A stretch of DNA of 64,000 nucleotides from Gnetum montanum. Lineage: Eukaryota; Streptophyta; Gnetopsida; Gnetales; Gnetaceae. The position numbers were made by a program, and so were the translations under genes. Below the pieces are notes generated by a model that saw only the letters and a list, made by a program, of their open reading frames with translations, made no database searches and was not told the DNA's origin. Below, in pieces: positions 43,970 through 56,345 of the stretch; within the stretch, counting starts at the first letter, position 1, and each line of letters begins with the position of its first letter. The stretch is from NCBI GenBank assembly GCA_015680685.1, contig MNCI01019132.1, positions 4,001 to 68,000 of the forward strand, in the 5' to 3' direction.

Positions 43970-43987
43970 TGGTGCCGTTGTAGGGGA
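43970..43987 (+). other. primer-binding site of C, tRNA-Asp type
   Basis: TGGTGCCGTTGTAGGGGA, near-identical to the tRNA-Asp complement. Confidence 0.85.
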
Positions 43988-44112
43988 CTAAGTGTTTGTG
44001 CACTAAGAAGAACATAGGAAATCACTCATATTATTGGGAGCTTAAACGAAGCCTTAGGGTTAATTAAACAAAAAATTATATAATGGTTAATTAGCACACC
44101 GAATAAGACACA

Positions 44113-46640
44113 ATGTCTTCTTCTTCGAACAAGAGCACCTCACCGCCTAGGGATAACACTAGAAATATTCGGCGGCATCAAACACATAACCAAAATCCAC
44201 TAGGTCCTCAAGAATTCAGTGTGTTGTACATTCATCATGATGAATATGTACCCAACTTTACCTTTGTCTTCCATTAAGATGAATAGCTATGTTGGAGAGA
44301 TTTAGAAGGTAACATAGTGTTACCTCTAGATAGAGTCGCCCCCAACATGCTCCTTCGTGCCCTTGCACGAATTGACATGTCACAATTATATGTTGAGTAC
44401 GTTGCATGCGGTTACAATGAAAGGGACTACCATCCCATAGAAGCACAACATCAACAAGATGAATGGTGGGAGAGTTATCACACATTTTTGAAGGGCAAAG
44501 GCCCCTGTAATGCTTCACTCATTATAAACAAAATTAAGGGTGGTGCACCTATTCTCATAGGTTCTCCACCAAATGATGTTCCCCCTCCTAACAATGGTCA
44601 GGAGGTGGTGGTTCAGAACCTATGCTCCACAATCCATAACTCTGGTTCTGACCCCCATGAACACCAAGTGTTGAATGAGGGAACACAGAAACATGACAAG
44701 GATGAGCATTCTGATCATCATCACGATCGGGGTAGGGATCCCGAAGAGAAGTTAGGAGGCATTATCATGGCGATGGCTCTCCTTCTTCTTCCCCTTCATC
44801 ACATCATTCACCCTCTCTTTCCACATCAGGATGCAGTCACAAAGAGCACAACCGTGAGGATAAGGGTAAGGATAAGCAAGATGAGAGACCTCAATGAGAG
44901 AGTCGAGAGAGAGGACAAGGGCACTCTAGGGAATCTAGGCATGGAAGAAGGGAAAGTAGGGAACCACGTAGGCATCATATATGTCATGAGAGAGATGATC
45001 ATGATGAACCCCTACTCGCCACTTGAAGTATGTTAGATATTACGGAGGCTGTGAGAATACCTACAAGGCACCAAAAAGATAGCCAGATGAAGAGACTAGA
45101 CATAAATAATATCCCACGGTTTGAGGGGGGATACAATGCTGATCCGCAAAATCACTTACAGGCATTCCACGATGCTTGTGCCTTGCATAATATTGAAAAT
45201 GAGTGGTAGAAGTTAAATTTGTTTTGTAGGACACTCATAAAAGAAGCAGAAAGTTGGTACCGGTCTTTAGAGCCAGAAACCATTAGGAGGTGAAGTACAA
45301 TGCTAGAATTGTTTAACGATAAATACCAAACGTACTCTAGAGTGTCCAACATGTGTAAGAAAATCCAAGGATGGAAGTAGGGTACTCACAAACCCTTGGA
45401 TGCTACCATGGATCGATATTACGCATTGCTACATCGTTGCCCAGGCCATGGCTATGCACAACGGGATCAACTTCACCACCCTGTAGATGGGCTAAGACAT
45501 GAATCCAAGAGAACCCTTGGGACATATGCCCAAGGGAGATTATCTGAACTTAGGTCCCATGAAGTTCATATATTGTTGGAGCAAGTAGCTAAAGAAGAAG
45601 GGGAGCCATGGAAAAGAGAAAGTGCAGAAGAGTACAACCATGATCCTTCCCTCCGAAAGAGGGGAGTAAGATTCTGTGAGGAAGAGGATGAGTCACCACT
45701 CGAAGAGTTGGTGAATAGAAAAACCTTGCCACTTCAAAATCTAACAATGGAAATGTTGGCTAAGGTAGATGAAATATAGAGCTCCTTAGATAGTAAAATT
45801 AAAACTATTCTAAAAATCGTAGAGGAGTCTAAGGAACGAAGTAGTGACCATGATAAGAAAAAGTCGAGAGACTTAGACCATGCATGTAACAAGGGTAAGG
45901 GAAAAATGACTATCACCGATGAGGTTGAGGACTCTAACATGGACAATGATGGTGGATGTGAGATTTGCCAATATGACCATCCTAAGGGATGTTGCCTAAA
46001 AATCTCACATTTGCAAGAATCCGGGGTGTATGCACTTAATCCAAGACTTAACAAACGGCAAGCACCTTGAAGGTTACCTTATCCCCAAGGTAACCCAAGG
46101 TAGTTCCACCAACCGTTAACATCTTATCCAAGTGGAACTCCATCACAACCTATCAGGAAACACCAGTAGCGGCAACATCCACAGTCATGGGGGATGCCAC
46201 CACCTAGGCAACAATACCCTTACCAGCAACCAGACCCATATGGCTATTACGTGCAGTAGCCAGTTTCTCCAAGTGACTCTGTTAGTCACGTAACCCCACA
46301 ATGTCACTACCAAGTTCAAGAGTATTTTAGGACTCCTTCTCCTTCGAGAGACATACCACATGCATACCATCCTCTGAATCCATCTTCCACTCATACGCCG
46401 ATAGTTCCACTACCACCCACTCCAATGATGCAAGGGGAACTCCCCACTCAACCATAGCAACGTAATGCTATGAGAGCTATAAACCTTCAACCCACTACTG
46501 GTTCTAACAACCGTATAAAGAGAAGACCTTTCTTTAGAACCAAGAGTCCAAATAAGCTATCACAACCACAAGGGGTTGAGTCTATGACCACTCCTCCAAC
46601 AAATAAGGCTTCGGAGCTTCCTTCAAACCAACAATAGAGC
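44113..46640 (+). pseudogene. gag: gag pseudogene of C
   Basis: ATG at 44113 (MSSSSNKSTSPPRDNTRN). A frame change near 44750 leads into a frame that then runs with few stops to protease. N-terminal VPNFTFVFH, then a long open stretch 44317-45036 whose last third is out of frame. The capsid-type core from 45115 (RFEGGYNADPQNHLQAFHDA), LELFNDKYQTYSRVSN and HRCPGHGYAQRDQLHHPVDG follow. The knuckle CEICQYDHPKGCC at 45957-45995 has all Cys and His present, spaced C-x2-C-x3-H-x4-C. A Pro/Gln/Tyr tail closes it. Best-preserved gag of the clan. Confidence 0.87.
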
Positions 46641-47430
46641 TCAACACACACGGTTATGTTAACACATATTGTTATTGAATGGATCAAGGTGGGCCACCTT
46701 CCCAAGAAATTATCTGATCCTGGAAGCCCCCTAATTTATCTCCAAGTTGCTGGGAATGAACTTCATAAGGCTCTTCTTAACTCAGGTTCTGGAGTCAACT
46801 TAATCTCACGAGAAATGTATAAATCCTAGAACCTGCCTCCACTCAAGAAGAGCAATATTCAACCAGAGCTAGTTGACTAGTCCATCACTATTCCCTTGGT
46901 TTTGGTGGAGGACATCATTACCACTATGTATGGTTGGTCATACCCAGCTGATTTTCTAGTGATAGAAGTCAACAGTAACAAAGGGGACTTCCCAATTATA
47001 ATGGGAAGGGCATGGATGAGTACAATAGATGCATGCCTAGGAATCCCCGATCTTTCCTTGGAAATATCAAAGGAAAATATTTATGGAAAGATCAAGAAGA
47101 AGAAAGTTCCATGCATCACATACAGTGACTCAGAGGGTGATGACATGGAGGAATGCTCAACATCTCCTGCATGCAACTAGTGTGCCCAAGACACTCAGAT
47201 ACAAAGGTGCTTGTATGTAGCAACCACACAACAAGAGAACACCCAGTGGTTGATAGCTAATCAAGAGAGAAGCCCACCAACATGCATGGAATGAATTGGG
47301 GAAACAACTTGCACCCATAACGAAAGCATAGATACATTGGAATATGAGCATCGCCAACTTCCAACCCTTAACCTGAAAACATCAATTGGGAGAAGTTGGA
47401 CACTTTTAATAAATTCAAAAAAATGCTCAT
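46641..47430 (+). pseudogene. aspartic protease pseudogene of C and short tail
   Basis: In the same frame as gag. It has DPGSPLIYLQVAGNELHKAL, then LLNSGSGVNLISREMY: the catalytic Asp of DSGSG is Asn here. The open part 46896-47180 continues WSYPADFLVIEVNSNKGDFP, IIMGRAWMSTIDACLGIPDL and KVPCITYSD. After a stop the frame reads LEYEHRQLPTLNLKTSIGRS and ends in noncoding sequence with no RT. Confidence 0.82.
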
Positions 47431-48395
47431 TATTTTGGATCTCTCCCTTTCAACTCAGTCATGGGGGAGATGGCCACCTATCCTATTCAATTGAGGCTAT
47501 CAGTTCTTTTAAGTTTTTTTTTACACATTTTTGTTTTGCACTTTTTTGTTTTATAATTTCTTTAACTTTTCTTGTTTTTATTTTACAACATCGTTCATAC
47601 TTTTTCTTTTATTTGTGTGTGTGTGTTATTCATTTTTCCAAGTTTTTCACCTAATAAGTGCTCTTAATGATGACATGAACTATTTCTATTGATTGATAAT
47701 GTTTGGTTTTTACCTTTAAGTTACGATGTTGATACTAAGGTATGGTTCTTTTGATATAGTAGGAAATGAGTCCACTTCATCCATACATCCACAAATTTCT
47801 ATGGTCTCTCTTGGCTTGGAAATGTACAGACCCTTTCTAAATAAGAACTATCAACAAATCGTTGACTGGGCATTTCTCAAACTAAGGAAGGACTCAAGGA
47901 TTGAATAGGGTATGACTTTAAGGGGACTTGATACATTTGTGTTGGCCATTCTCTTAGGTGCTTGGATGTTTTCTTTTTGATTTTTCTTACCATTCCAACA
48001 TTGCTCCATCATTGGGAAGCTAAGCTAATAAAAATAACAAAGTATTTGCATGGTGTGGTTCTCACGTATAAACACAAAAAAAAAAAAAACAAAATAGTGA
48101 GGATTCAAAGCACACCCCTTAGACAAAATAATCATTTGGGCTACAAGCACTGGTTATGGAACTAAAATAAACATGTTCCCTCTAACTAAGACCCTTCTCG
48201 CTTCCTACCTTCTCATCTTTCGCTTCATCGAAATGGTGGTTGCTCTTTGAAGGATGCATTCTTGTTACTTCAAGTGGATGGATTGGCCGAATGTATTAAT
48301 GCAAAGTCATTGGATGTGTTTTTTTTGAGTCCAGACTTGGAATGGGATCTACTAAGTCACATTAACCATTAAATACACAAGGGGATGTACACCAC
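47431..48395 (+). other. 3' noncoding region of C, left of E
   Basis: Matches B 13790-14860: T-rich tract, GT microsatellite (about 47613-47626) and an ACTGGTTATGGA landmark. Its last five bases, ACCAC (48391-48395), are the left target duplication of E. Confidence 0.7.
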
Positions 48396-49217
48396 TGATG
48401 AGCAGCTAGGTATCCCTACGTCAAACCATACGAATATGAGCGTTCATACACGATCCGGGCGAAGTTTGCGAATAGGCTAGTTGTGGTATCTAGATCATTA
48501 CACGTTGATTGCAGTTCGCTGTCTTCCCACCTGGACTAGTATTTTCTTTGTCACGTATGGTTTAGTCTAGAGTGAGGCGTATGATGTGATCCTAAATTAG
48601 TGCTACTCCTAGAGACAATGGAAGATAATCTTGATTAAACTAATGAGTAATAGGAAATGAAGTCTAAGCTAACCTAAGTGCGATGAACATCCATTCCTTA
48701 ATCATCCGTACACATCTTGGACCTTNCCAAGTAGTCACACTTAAATGCTCATGATTAAGTCGTACTCATTCCACATTTAACAACAGGAATAGTAAATTAT
48801 AATAAAGAAATATTAACTAAGAAAAGAATAAATAAAAATGACAATTAAATAATTAAAACTAAGTGAATGCTGCAATGATGAAGTAATCTCGATCTTTATT
48901 TTCGGTCATGTGTGCATCCAAGTATGTCACACTCAAATAAAGGTGTCGTACAATTACAAGCATCAGATTGTGGGCATGCACTGGGAAAATATTTTAACTC
49001 CTATGGAAAAAAATGCAAGGGCTTCTCTACGACTCCTAAAAAGATGCCTAAATGAGGCAGAAGGCCCTCTTATTTATAGGCTGGGATAGGCGGTTGCATA
49101 AATGGGGCCACATCGACGTAGGAAGGTTATGTCGATGGGGCCACATCAACACAGTTGCATATATGGGGCCCCGTATACGTGGCCTAGTCAACGCATTGAA
49201 TATGTACCGCTTCATCA
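48396..49217 (-). repeat. 3' LTR of E (822 bp, with a gap)
   Basis: Minus strand begins TGATGAAGCGGTACAT and ends GCTGCTCATCA. The N at 48726 replaces about 65 bases present in the other LTR (53575-53640). U3 keeps a GGGGCCCCGTATAC palindrome near 49166-49180. Confidence 0.9.
48726..48726. other. single N: assembly join with missing LTR bases
   Basis: Compared with the partner LTR, the segment from the GTGCATGACTACTAC stretch to the following GGGTTA is absent exactly at the N. Confidence 0.75.
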
Positions 49218-51101
49218 TACCCCCACAACTGAGTAAAAACTCGTCCTCGAGTCAAAGAAAGTGAGGAACAAGCTCAATTGAATACACAATGGATAGGTAT
49301 GGGATTATTGACTGACTAGAAATTTATTCATGCCGCAGTGGATATGAAAAATTGGGACATAGATACAAAATGACAAAATTTGTGGAACTCATGGGGTTCC
49401 CAGTAGTGGTGGCTTCTCCATGGGTGCCTTTTCTTTGTCCTATGCATTAGGCTTTTGAGATTGATACCATTGAAAAAGCACCTGACCTTTCTCCTCTTCT
49501 ATCTAAGGATTATGAGCCATCAATGCTGATGTTCCAATGTTTGATGAAGTCGGCACTTTTCATGAACACGGCAGCTGCGGGAACACTTGATTGGCCTTGA
49601 CATGCCATGCCACAAATAGCCGTCATTCCTCTTCATAGGCTCGGGCCCTAACCTCACCTCCCTTTGCTTGGATGGATTATTCAGTAATAGGAGGTTCATG
49701 ATGGATGCTGAATGATTACCTTCTTCTCTGCATGTGTTGTATGAGGTCCTTGGCCTCTACCTCCCCCAGGTCGTTCAGTTGCACCTTGAGAAGGTCCTCC
49801 TTGTTGTCTTCTTTTAGGGCCATCTATAATCACACAAGGATCAATTGTTAGTAAGGTTATTGAAAAAAGTTCAATGATTTCATACCTCACTCATTGTCAT
49901 TTAATAAATGTTGCATTCTTTACTTAGTGTGATTGTAGAGTTAGAAATTTTTCAAGGAAGTTGCCCTAAAATTTTAATGTTGGACCTAGTTTTGAGGAAC
50001 ATTTGATAACATAATGACAAAGGAAAGAATAGATTTGACAATGAAATACTTGGAGGGTATAAGATGATGTGGTGGTGTGCAATAAGTATAAATTACAAAA
50101 GTCACGCAAGTGGGTCCTCCCCAAAGCAGGTTCCAACCTATAATGCCCTTGCATAACCACAACTTAAAATGTCTGTAGGCACTCGAAGGGTTAAATGTAA
50201 TCTATACCAATGCAACAAAACACACACATGTTGATACCACCATGATGAGGTACGAATTCAATGCTATACAAGACACGAGTCACAAATACATGAATAACAA
50301 GATGGAATGAGTCAGAGAAGGGATTGCAGAGATTGGGATGTGAGGTAACTAACTCAAGGCACAATGAATCCTGCATGTAAAGCATGATTAAGGTGTCATT
50401 AACTTGTCGTTCCAAGATCAGGACCAAGTCCATTGCTCTGATCAGTGACATCGCATCGTTTCATCCAATGATGGACAACCATAAGAGCACCATGATAGCA
50501 AGGCATACGATCACTTGACATTTTGTGCAAGGAAGGAGTGACTTCTTTGCGGCATGTTCTTTTTTTGTGTTTGGCCGCTTTGGCACACTTTCTTCTCCCT
50601 CTCTTCTCTCTCTTTTTTTTTGATTACCTTTAATACTCTTACTCCCATTTTTTGTTAGATCTACAAGGATCTTAGTACAACCAAGCTGCATGATAGCACC
50701 TACAGATGCCACCAAAAAGAATCCACAACTCCCCTGATGTCACACCCTAATCATTCCCTCCTGGTCCATCCTTCTTCATTCTGGGTACAATGAACACAAA
50801 ATTAATTTTAAGTTTCAAGAATGTCAAGAATATCACTGTACCCTCAAACAGAACCTCTTATTTGTAGAATGGATGACTGGGTGTAATGAGCTCACTGTCC
50901 AAATAATTGATCACCAGAGACTTGATAGCATAGAACAACACCTCAACCCACAAGTCACATGAGTGTTCTATTCATAGATGAGATTACTCATAAAAAGATA
51001 AAATGACAAAAGGATAAAACAATAAATTAAAAGGTGAAAAAATGGAAAACAAAAAGTTGAAAAATTAAAGAAATAGAAAAACATTTATTAATTCTATGTT
51101 G
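49218..51101 (-). other. 3' noncoding block of E
   Basis: Reverse-strand counterpart of R1 1752-3578, without a conserved reading frame. TACCCCCACAACTGAG at 49218 is the reverse of the purine-rich plus-strand primer. Confidence 0.65.
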
Positions 51102-53094
51102 TTAGAATGGAGGATACCCCCCATAACTAAACGGTTGACCATGGCTGGAATTAATAAATGGAAGGTGGGGATCCTTGCATGTTGAAAATATTGGGGCTTG
51201 GTCATACTTACCCCATTGGGGTTCACATACTTGATTAGAGTTGACATAGTGGGGAAAGTTATAAGATGTGGTTAATTTATAAGGAGTTGACCCACTATGG
51301 TACTTGGGACCGTAAGATGGTATGCAAGGATCAACATGTCTCCCCATGTGGGGCAATATTCATTGGAACCTATGGTTGTTGGAGTATTGAGTGGTGGCCT
51401 TGATAAGGTAACATGAGGCGTTGGGTTCGAAGAGGAAGATGCACCACAATGTTGGATTTGTATTGAGTTGGTGGATGTAGTGGTTTCTGAACTGTGGTGT
51501 CCCTTTCAACGATCATGTCTGAAGAAGGGACACCTTCGATGTTGTGAAGGACCTCCACTGCTATTGACAGTAGCAGCACAAGTAACGTTTATGAGTTGGT
51601 GCTATGGTGCAAAATCTTCTGGCATAGCTAGCAGTGATGTAGGTGAAGTATGAGAATTTTGAGGTTGAGGAGAAGTGTAAGGTACATGAGGTGGTGATCT
51701 TGTTGGAGAGGACATGGGTGGATAGTACTCGGGAGAATGATAATGATGAGGTGAGGTAGAGGAAGCTGATCCTGTTGGAGAAATAGGATGTTGAACATAA
51801 TAAGCATTTGGTGGTACGACATATGAAGGGTATGGTCCAGTTGGCGATGGGCTCCCCCACGACTGAGGTTTTTGCCATTGTGGTTGGACACAATATTTTT
51901 GTACGAACTCTGGATGTAACATTCCTCTCCATTGCTCATGTAAATGTGACAAGATTGGACATTGACCTTTGGGGTGATCGTACAAGCAAATATCACATTA
52001 ATACATATGATTGGTAGTTGAGTTCTTATCCTTATTATTTTCTACCCTTTGTTTCAATTGTCGCGTGGTGTCCTGTCCTGCTTCTTGATTTGGCATAGTT
52101 TTTCCTCTAATAATGTTGGCATATTCTCCACATCTTTCATGTACCCAGTCCATCATCTTATTTATCTTTGCCTCAATTTCATCTAGTGATTGTAGGATTG
52201 GAAAAGATGATTCCACCTCCTTGAAGTGAGTTTATTTCTCCTCTTCATGATCATGGACCCTTGTTAAGTTAAGATTTTGATCCTGTTGAGAACTTTCAAC
52301 ATTATCCCATTTGGCTATTTCTCCTTCTTCTTTTGCTATTTGCTTAATAAGCTCTTGGAGTTGATGGGTTCATAGCTCATATAGTTGACCTTGGGTGTAC
52401 ATCCCTAGGGTCTCCCTTGTTTCATTACGGGCTCATCTATGATATGGTACATTAGCCTTTCCTTACAGAACCCATGGCCTGGGTAGTTGTTTAATAGTGC
52501 ATAATATCTTTCTAAGGCCATGTCCAAGGGTTCATGTTACGCTTGTTTCCATTTTTGGATTTGTCTCCTCAAGGCTGACACTCTCACATAGGTTTGATAT
52601 CTTTCATTGAAAAGTTCTACCATTGTCGGCCAACATCGAATTGATTTCGGTTTTAATGACCTATACCATACTTTTTCATGGCCAACAAGTGTCAGAGGAA
52701 AGAGCTTAATTTTTTTCCACCCATTATCAATGTTGTTCCATGTACAAGAATCATAGAAGGCTTGTAAATGTTGTTGCGGATCTGAATCATAGCCTCCTGA
52801 AAACTTGGAAAAGTTGTTTAAATCAAGCATGGGTAGACAACTTTTCTTACAATGCCTACGGGCTATTCGAACAACCTCTTGTATTTCTGCTAAGCTTGTA
52901 GTGGCTAGTAGGGGTTCATCGTCATCAGGTAAGTTATTATTTTGTGTGTTGGGATGATGTTTTCTTTGTTTATGTTTATAAGAGACCCCCACCTCGGGTT
53001 GCATACTCCAATCTTCATTGTCATAATATTCGTTGGTTCTCCAATGAATTGCCTCACTAGATGTGGCATTACTATTGTCTTGTAGGAGAGACAT
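51102..53094 (-). pseudogene. gag: gag pseudogene of E
   Basis: Minus-strand ATG at 53094 (MSLLQDNSNATSSEAIHWRT), open for 185 codons through the capsid-type core NNFSKFSGGYDSDPQQHLQA, IKLFPLTLVGHEKVWYRSLK and FNERYQTYVRVSALRRQIQK. Two frame changes follow (between 52536 and 52216, and near 51400). The second part has AKINKMMDWVHERCGEYANI and the knuckle CNICLYDHPKGQC near 52010-51970. A Pro/Ser/Tyr-rich tail ends GGYPPF. No protease. Confidence 0.87.
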
Positions 53095-53227
53095 GGCTGT
53101 AAAATTTGTGTGTGAAATTTATGTGTGAGTTTTTATAATAATATTAATTATTTTTCTGAAAGATATATCATCAAAGCTTTGTTACAGTGATCTTGTATGA
53201 TGTAACTAATCTAAATAACTAACACCA

Positions 53228-53245
53228 TCCCTGGTAACGGTGCTA
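53228..53245 (-). other. primer-binding site of E, tRNA-Asp type
   Basis: Minus strand TAGCACCGTTACCAGGGA. Four differences from the tRNA-Asp complement, all G-to-A. Confidence 0.8.
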
Positions 53246-53246
53246 A

Positions 53247-54137
53247 TGATGAGCGGCTAGGTATCCCTAAGCCCAACCATACGAATACGAGTGTTCATGC
53301 ATGATCCGGTTAAACTCCGCAGACAGGCTAGTTGTGGTATCTAGATCGTTACACATTGATTACAATTTTCTGTCTTCTCACCTAGACTAGTATTTTCTTT
53401 GTCACGTATGGTTTAGTCTAGAGTTAGGCATATGATGTGATCCTAAATTAGTGCTACTCCTAGAGACAATGGAAGATAATCTTGATTAAACTAATGAGTA
53501 ATAGGAAATGAAGTCTAAGCTAACCTAAGTGCGATGAGCATCTGTTCCTTAATCATCCGTACACATCTTGGACCTCGTGCATGACTACTACTGGGGTTAC
53601 CAAGCGTAGATCCTAGGTACGCTACTGGGTTACCAAGTAGTCACACTTAAATGCTTATGATTAAGTCGTACTCATTCCTCATTTAACAATAGAAATAGTA
53701 AATGAAGATAAAGAAATATTAACTAAGAAAACAATAAATAACAATGAAAATTAACAATAACAATTAAATAATTAAAACTAAGTGAATGCTGCAATGATGA
53801 AGTAATCTCGATCTTTATTTTTGGTCATGTGCGCGTCCAAGTAAGTTACACTTGAATAAAGGTGTCATACAATTACAGGCATCACACTACGGGCATGCAC
53901 TAGGAAAATATTCTAACTCCTACAGAAACAAAATGCAATGGCTTTGCTACAACTACTAAAAAGATGCTTAAATAATGCAGAAGGCCCTCTTATTTATAGG
54001 CCAGGATAGGCAACTGCGTAAATGGGGCCACATCAGCGCAGGAAGGCTACGTCGATGAGGCCGCATCAATGCGGCCGCGTATACGGGGCCCCGTATACAT
54101 GGCCTAGTCGATGCATCGACTATGTAGCACTTCATCA
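53247..54137 (-). repeat. 5' LTR of E (891 bp)
   Basis: Minus strand begins TGATGAAGTGC and ends GCCGCTCATCA. U3 holds a perfect 20-bp palindrome (54079-54098). Same family as R1 LTR. Confidence 0.93.
54079..54098. promoter_or_regulatory. perfect 20-bp palindrome in U3 of E
   Basis: GTATACGGGGCCCCGTATAC. It lies about 90 bp upstream (in LTR direction) of the TATA region (TTATTTATAGG at 53990-54000 on the plus strand). It shares the GTATAC core with the F word array. Confidence 0.75.
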
Positions 54138-55122
54138 ACCACCTTGTTCTTGAGATTCCATTCCATTCTCTTCTCTCCATCCTTCTCTCCATTGTTCACC
54201 TCATTGCTAGTTGTATCATTAGTGTATAGTTTAGTTGATGTATTTTTTTCTTTGTGGTAAATTCTTGTGGTTAAGACTTTAACTCTTGTTCCAAATGACA
54301 TTCCCAGAGCCTATGGACTCTTTGAATGTGGGATTGTCAAGGCATTACAGGCATGAGCCTACTTTGGGGAGAACCCAATGGCATTCCTATTTGGTGCACC
54401 AGTTAAATTCTTTCCCTTAACATTTTGCAATAAACTCTATTTTGTTCATTTCCATCTTGACATCCATTTCATCGACGTTACAGTTGTTTCTTTCTCTTCA
54501 TCCTTCTTATTCCTTTTCTTTTTCCATTCTATCGCTACCAGAGGTTCGCTCTTAGTCATGGGGGTCCTGATGCAATTTTTTTGATTTTCTCCTAACCCCT
54601 ACACCTTCGATAGTCACCACTATTATATCTCCAGAATCCGTAATCATTCATACCATAACTCAGCCAATGGACCTTTCACCGAAACAAGGTATTAACTGCA
54701 TTGTGATTCATCTACCCTTGCTAATATAAGACTGTGTTGTGTGTGCAGATGGCAATAATACAACAATGGATCAAACTTGGAGGGAACACTTGGAATGGAT
54801 CGGTGCTAAATCAGCTATGCAAGGAAAGAGATGGATGGCGTGCTTACGGATGGAGAACGAAAGGCGCAATATTGGCATTGGCAGCAACAGACTTCTTCTC
54901 TCTTCTCTCTTCTCTCTCAGCTGCCAAATACAACCTGATGTCAAATGTATAAGGTGTTCACTCTTGTTGTTGTCGTGAACACCAGTTTTTTCATGTTTTG
55001 TAATGATGATCCATTCACATGTCATCCCATTCACCATTAGTTCCATTCAAGTCAATAATCCCATACCTTCCCAATATTTTTTAAGGAACTTGAGGATGAG
55101 TTTTTATTCAGTCATGGGGGTA
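54138..55122 (+). other. 3' noncoding region of C, right of E
   Basis: Continues the C sequence; matches B 14860-15841. Ends with TCATGGGGGTA before the LTR. No gene. Confidence 0.7.
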
Positions 55123-55916
55123 TGATGGGATGCAATATCGCATGGGCCGCAATATTGCGTACACGATATCGTAGCATGCCACAAAATCTATAAATAAGAG
55201 GTGGCTCTCCCTTGTTTCTCAATCTAGATCTAGACCCTTAGCAAAATGCTAGCAGTTTTACCTCTCCAGAGATAGAATAATTTCCATGTGCCCATAGTAG
55301 GAGTCCGAAAGTGAATGGATCTTTATTCGAGCAAATATTGTACCTAAGCACAAGTTTGTGTATGGAAATAAAGATAAACTTTTGGGTAAACCTTTCAGTG
55401 CATGGACTAAGCTAAATAGGACTTTAATTATTGTTATTTATTTTTCATCATTTAAATTCTTTATTAGTTAATTAAATCTCTCTCAACCCTTCTCTCCTAG
55501 TTAAGTGCATTCAGTACGACTGCTTCGAGCACGTGCATTACACTTGGTAATCCGATTAATGAATAGCGTTTGGTAATCCCATAAGGTTGCATTGGTTCAG
55601 GGTGTGAATGGCAAGTGGGAACGAATACTGATGCTAGGCAATAGAACTTAGTTAGTCAAAGTTAGTTACTTAGTCTCTTCACCCTTTCCCTCATTAGTAT
55701 AGGTGATAAAAGATAAAAGACATAAAAATCACATACCTCAGACTTACTTAACCATACAACCATGACAAATACAAGTAAGTCTGGGAAGACAACGAACGAT
55801 TAACCTTAAGTGTTCCATAAGATGTGTAGGCACTTAGTTTGTGGAGTTCAACCGTATCGCGTGTGTAATGCTTGTATTCATATGGTTGAGTGTAGGGGGT
55901 ACCTCACCACTCATCA
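55123..55916 (+). repeat. 3' LTR of C (794 bp)
   Basis: Starts TGATGGGATGC and ends CACTCATCA. U3 has GCAATATTGC (a 10-bp palindrome) and ACGATATCGTA before TATAAATA at about 55190; these are longer than in the 5' LTR. Confidence 0.9.
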
Positions 55917-56345
55917 AAAACCATGCAAATCTCTATTAGATTCTAGGTCTAGAGTAAACTTGATATCTCAAGACATGTACCATGATTGGAACCTCCCACC
56001 ACTAAAGAAAAGTAACATCTATTTAAAGCTCATAGACCAATAAATCAGAGTTCCACTTGGATAGGTGGATGATGTCATTACCACCATTAGTGGTTGGTCC
56101 CATCTTGTTGATTTTCTAGTAATTCATGTGGAGAAAAACAAGGGAGAGTTTCCAATTATCATGTGAAGAGCCTGGCTTAGCACTATGGATGCTAAGGTTA
56201 GAATTTTTGATTTATCCTTTGAAATTTCAAAGGAAGATGAAGCCAAAGTTGTACACAAATGAAGGGTTCCATGTATCACATACAGTAATCATGGCTACAA
56301 TTGTGTGCAAATAATTTGGACCATTAAACGAAAAGAAACTAGGGC
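55917..56345 (+). pseudogene. 3' part of protease of D
   Basis: Resumes after C with KPCKSLLDSRSRVNLISQDM (active site DSGSG reads DSRSR), then DVITTISGWSHLVDFLVIHV, FPIIM and a stop, and AWLSTMDAKVRIFDLSF. The frame is broken by stops. Confidence 0.75.

Larger units (their letters stand above)
48396..54137 (-). mobile_element. E: complete gag-only LTR element (5.7 kb), inserted in C
   Basis: Perfect 5-bp duplication ACCAC on both sides (48391-48395 and 54138-54142). On the minus strand: 5' LTR 53247-54137, primer site, gag (53094 to 51102), 1.9 kb noncoding, 3' LTR 48396-49217. No protease or pol. B gives the uninterrupted target (TACACCACCTTGTCC at about 14857). It is the youngest layer of the D-C-E nest. 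Confidence 0.93.
43190..55916 (+). mobile_element. C: gag-protease LTR element without RT, inserted in D and itself split by E
   Basis: LTRs 43190-43968 and 55123-55916. Flanks are AAAAT (43185-43189) and AAAAC (55917-55921), a 5-bp duplication with one transition; the uninterrupted site in A (about 8600) has AAAAACC. Primer site, gag and protease are followed by a noncoding region that E divides at 48395/54138. No RT, RNase H or integrase: the same plan as B. C itself is about 7 kb without E. Confidence 0.9.

Noticed and set aside
44260-44518. Minus-strand frame over C gag
   Set aside because: Shadow of the better-supported plus-strand gag.
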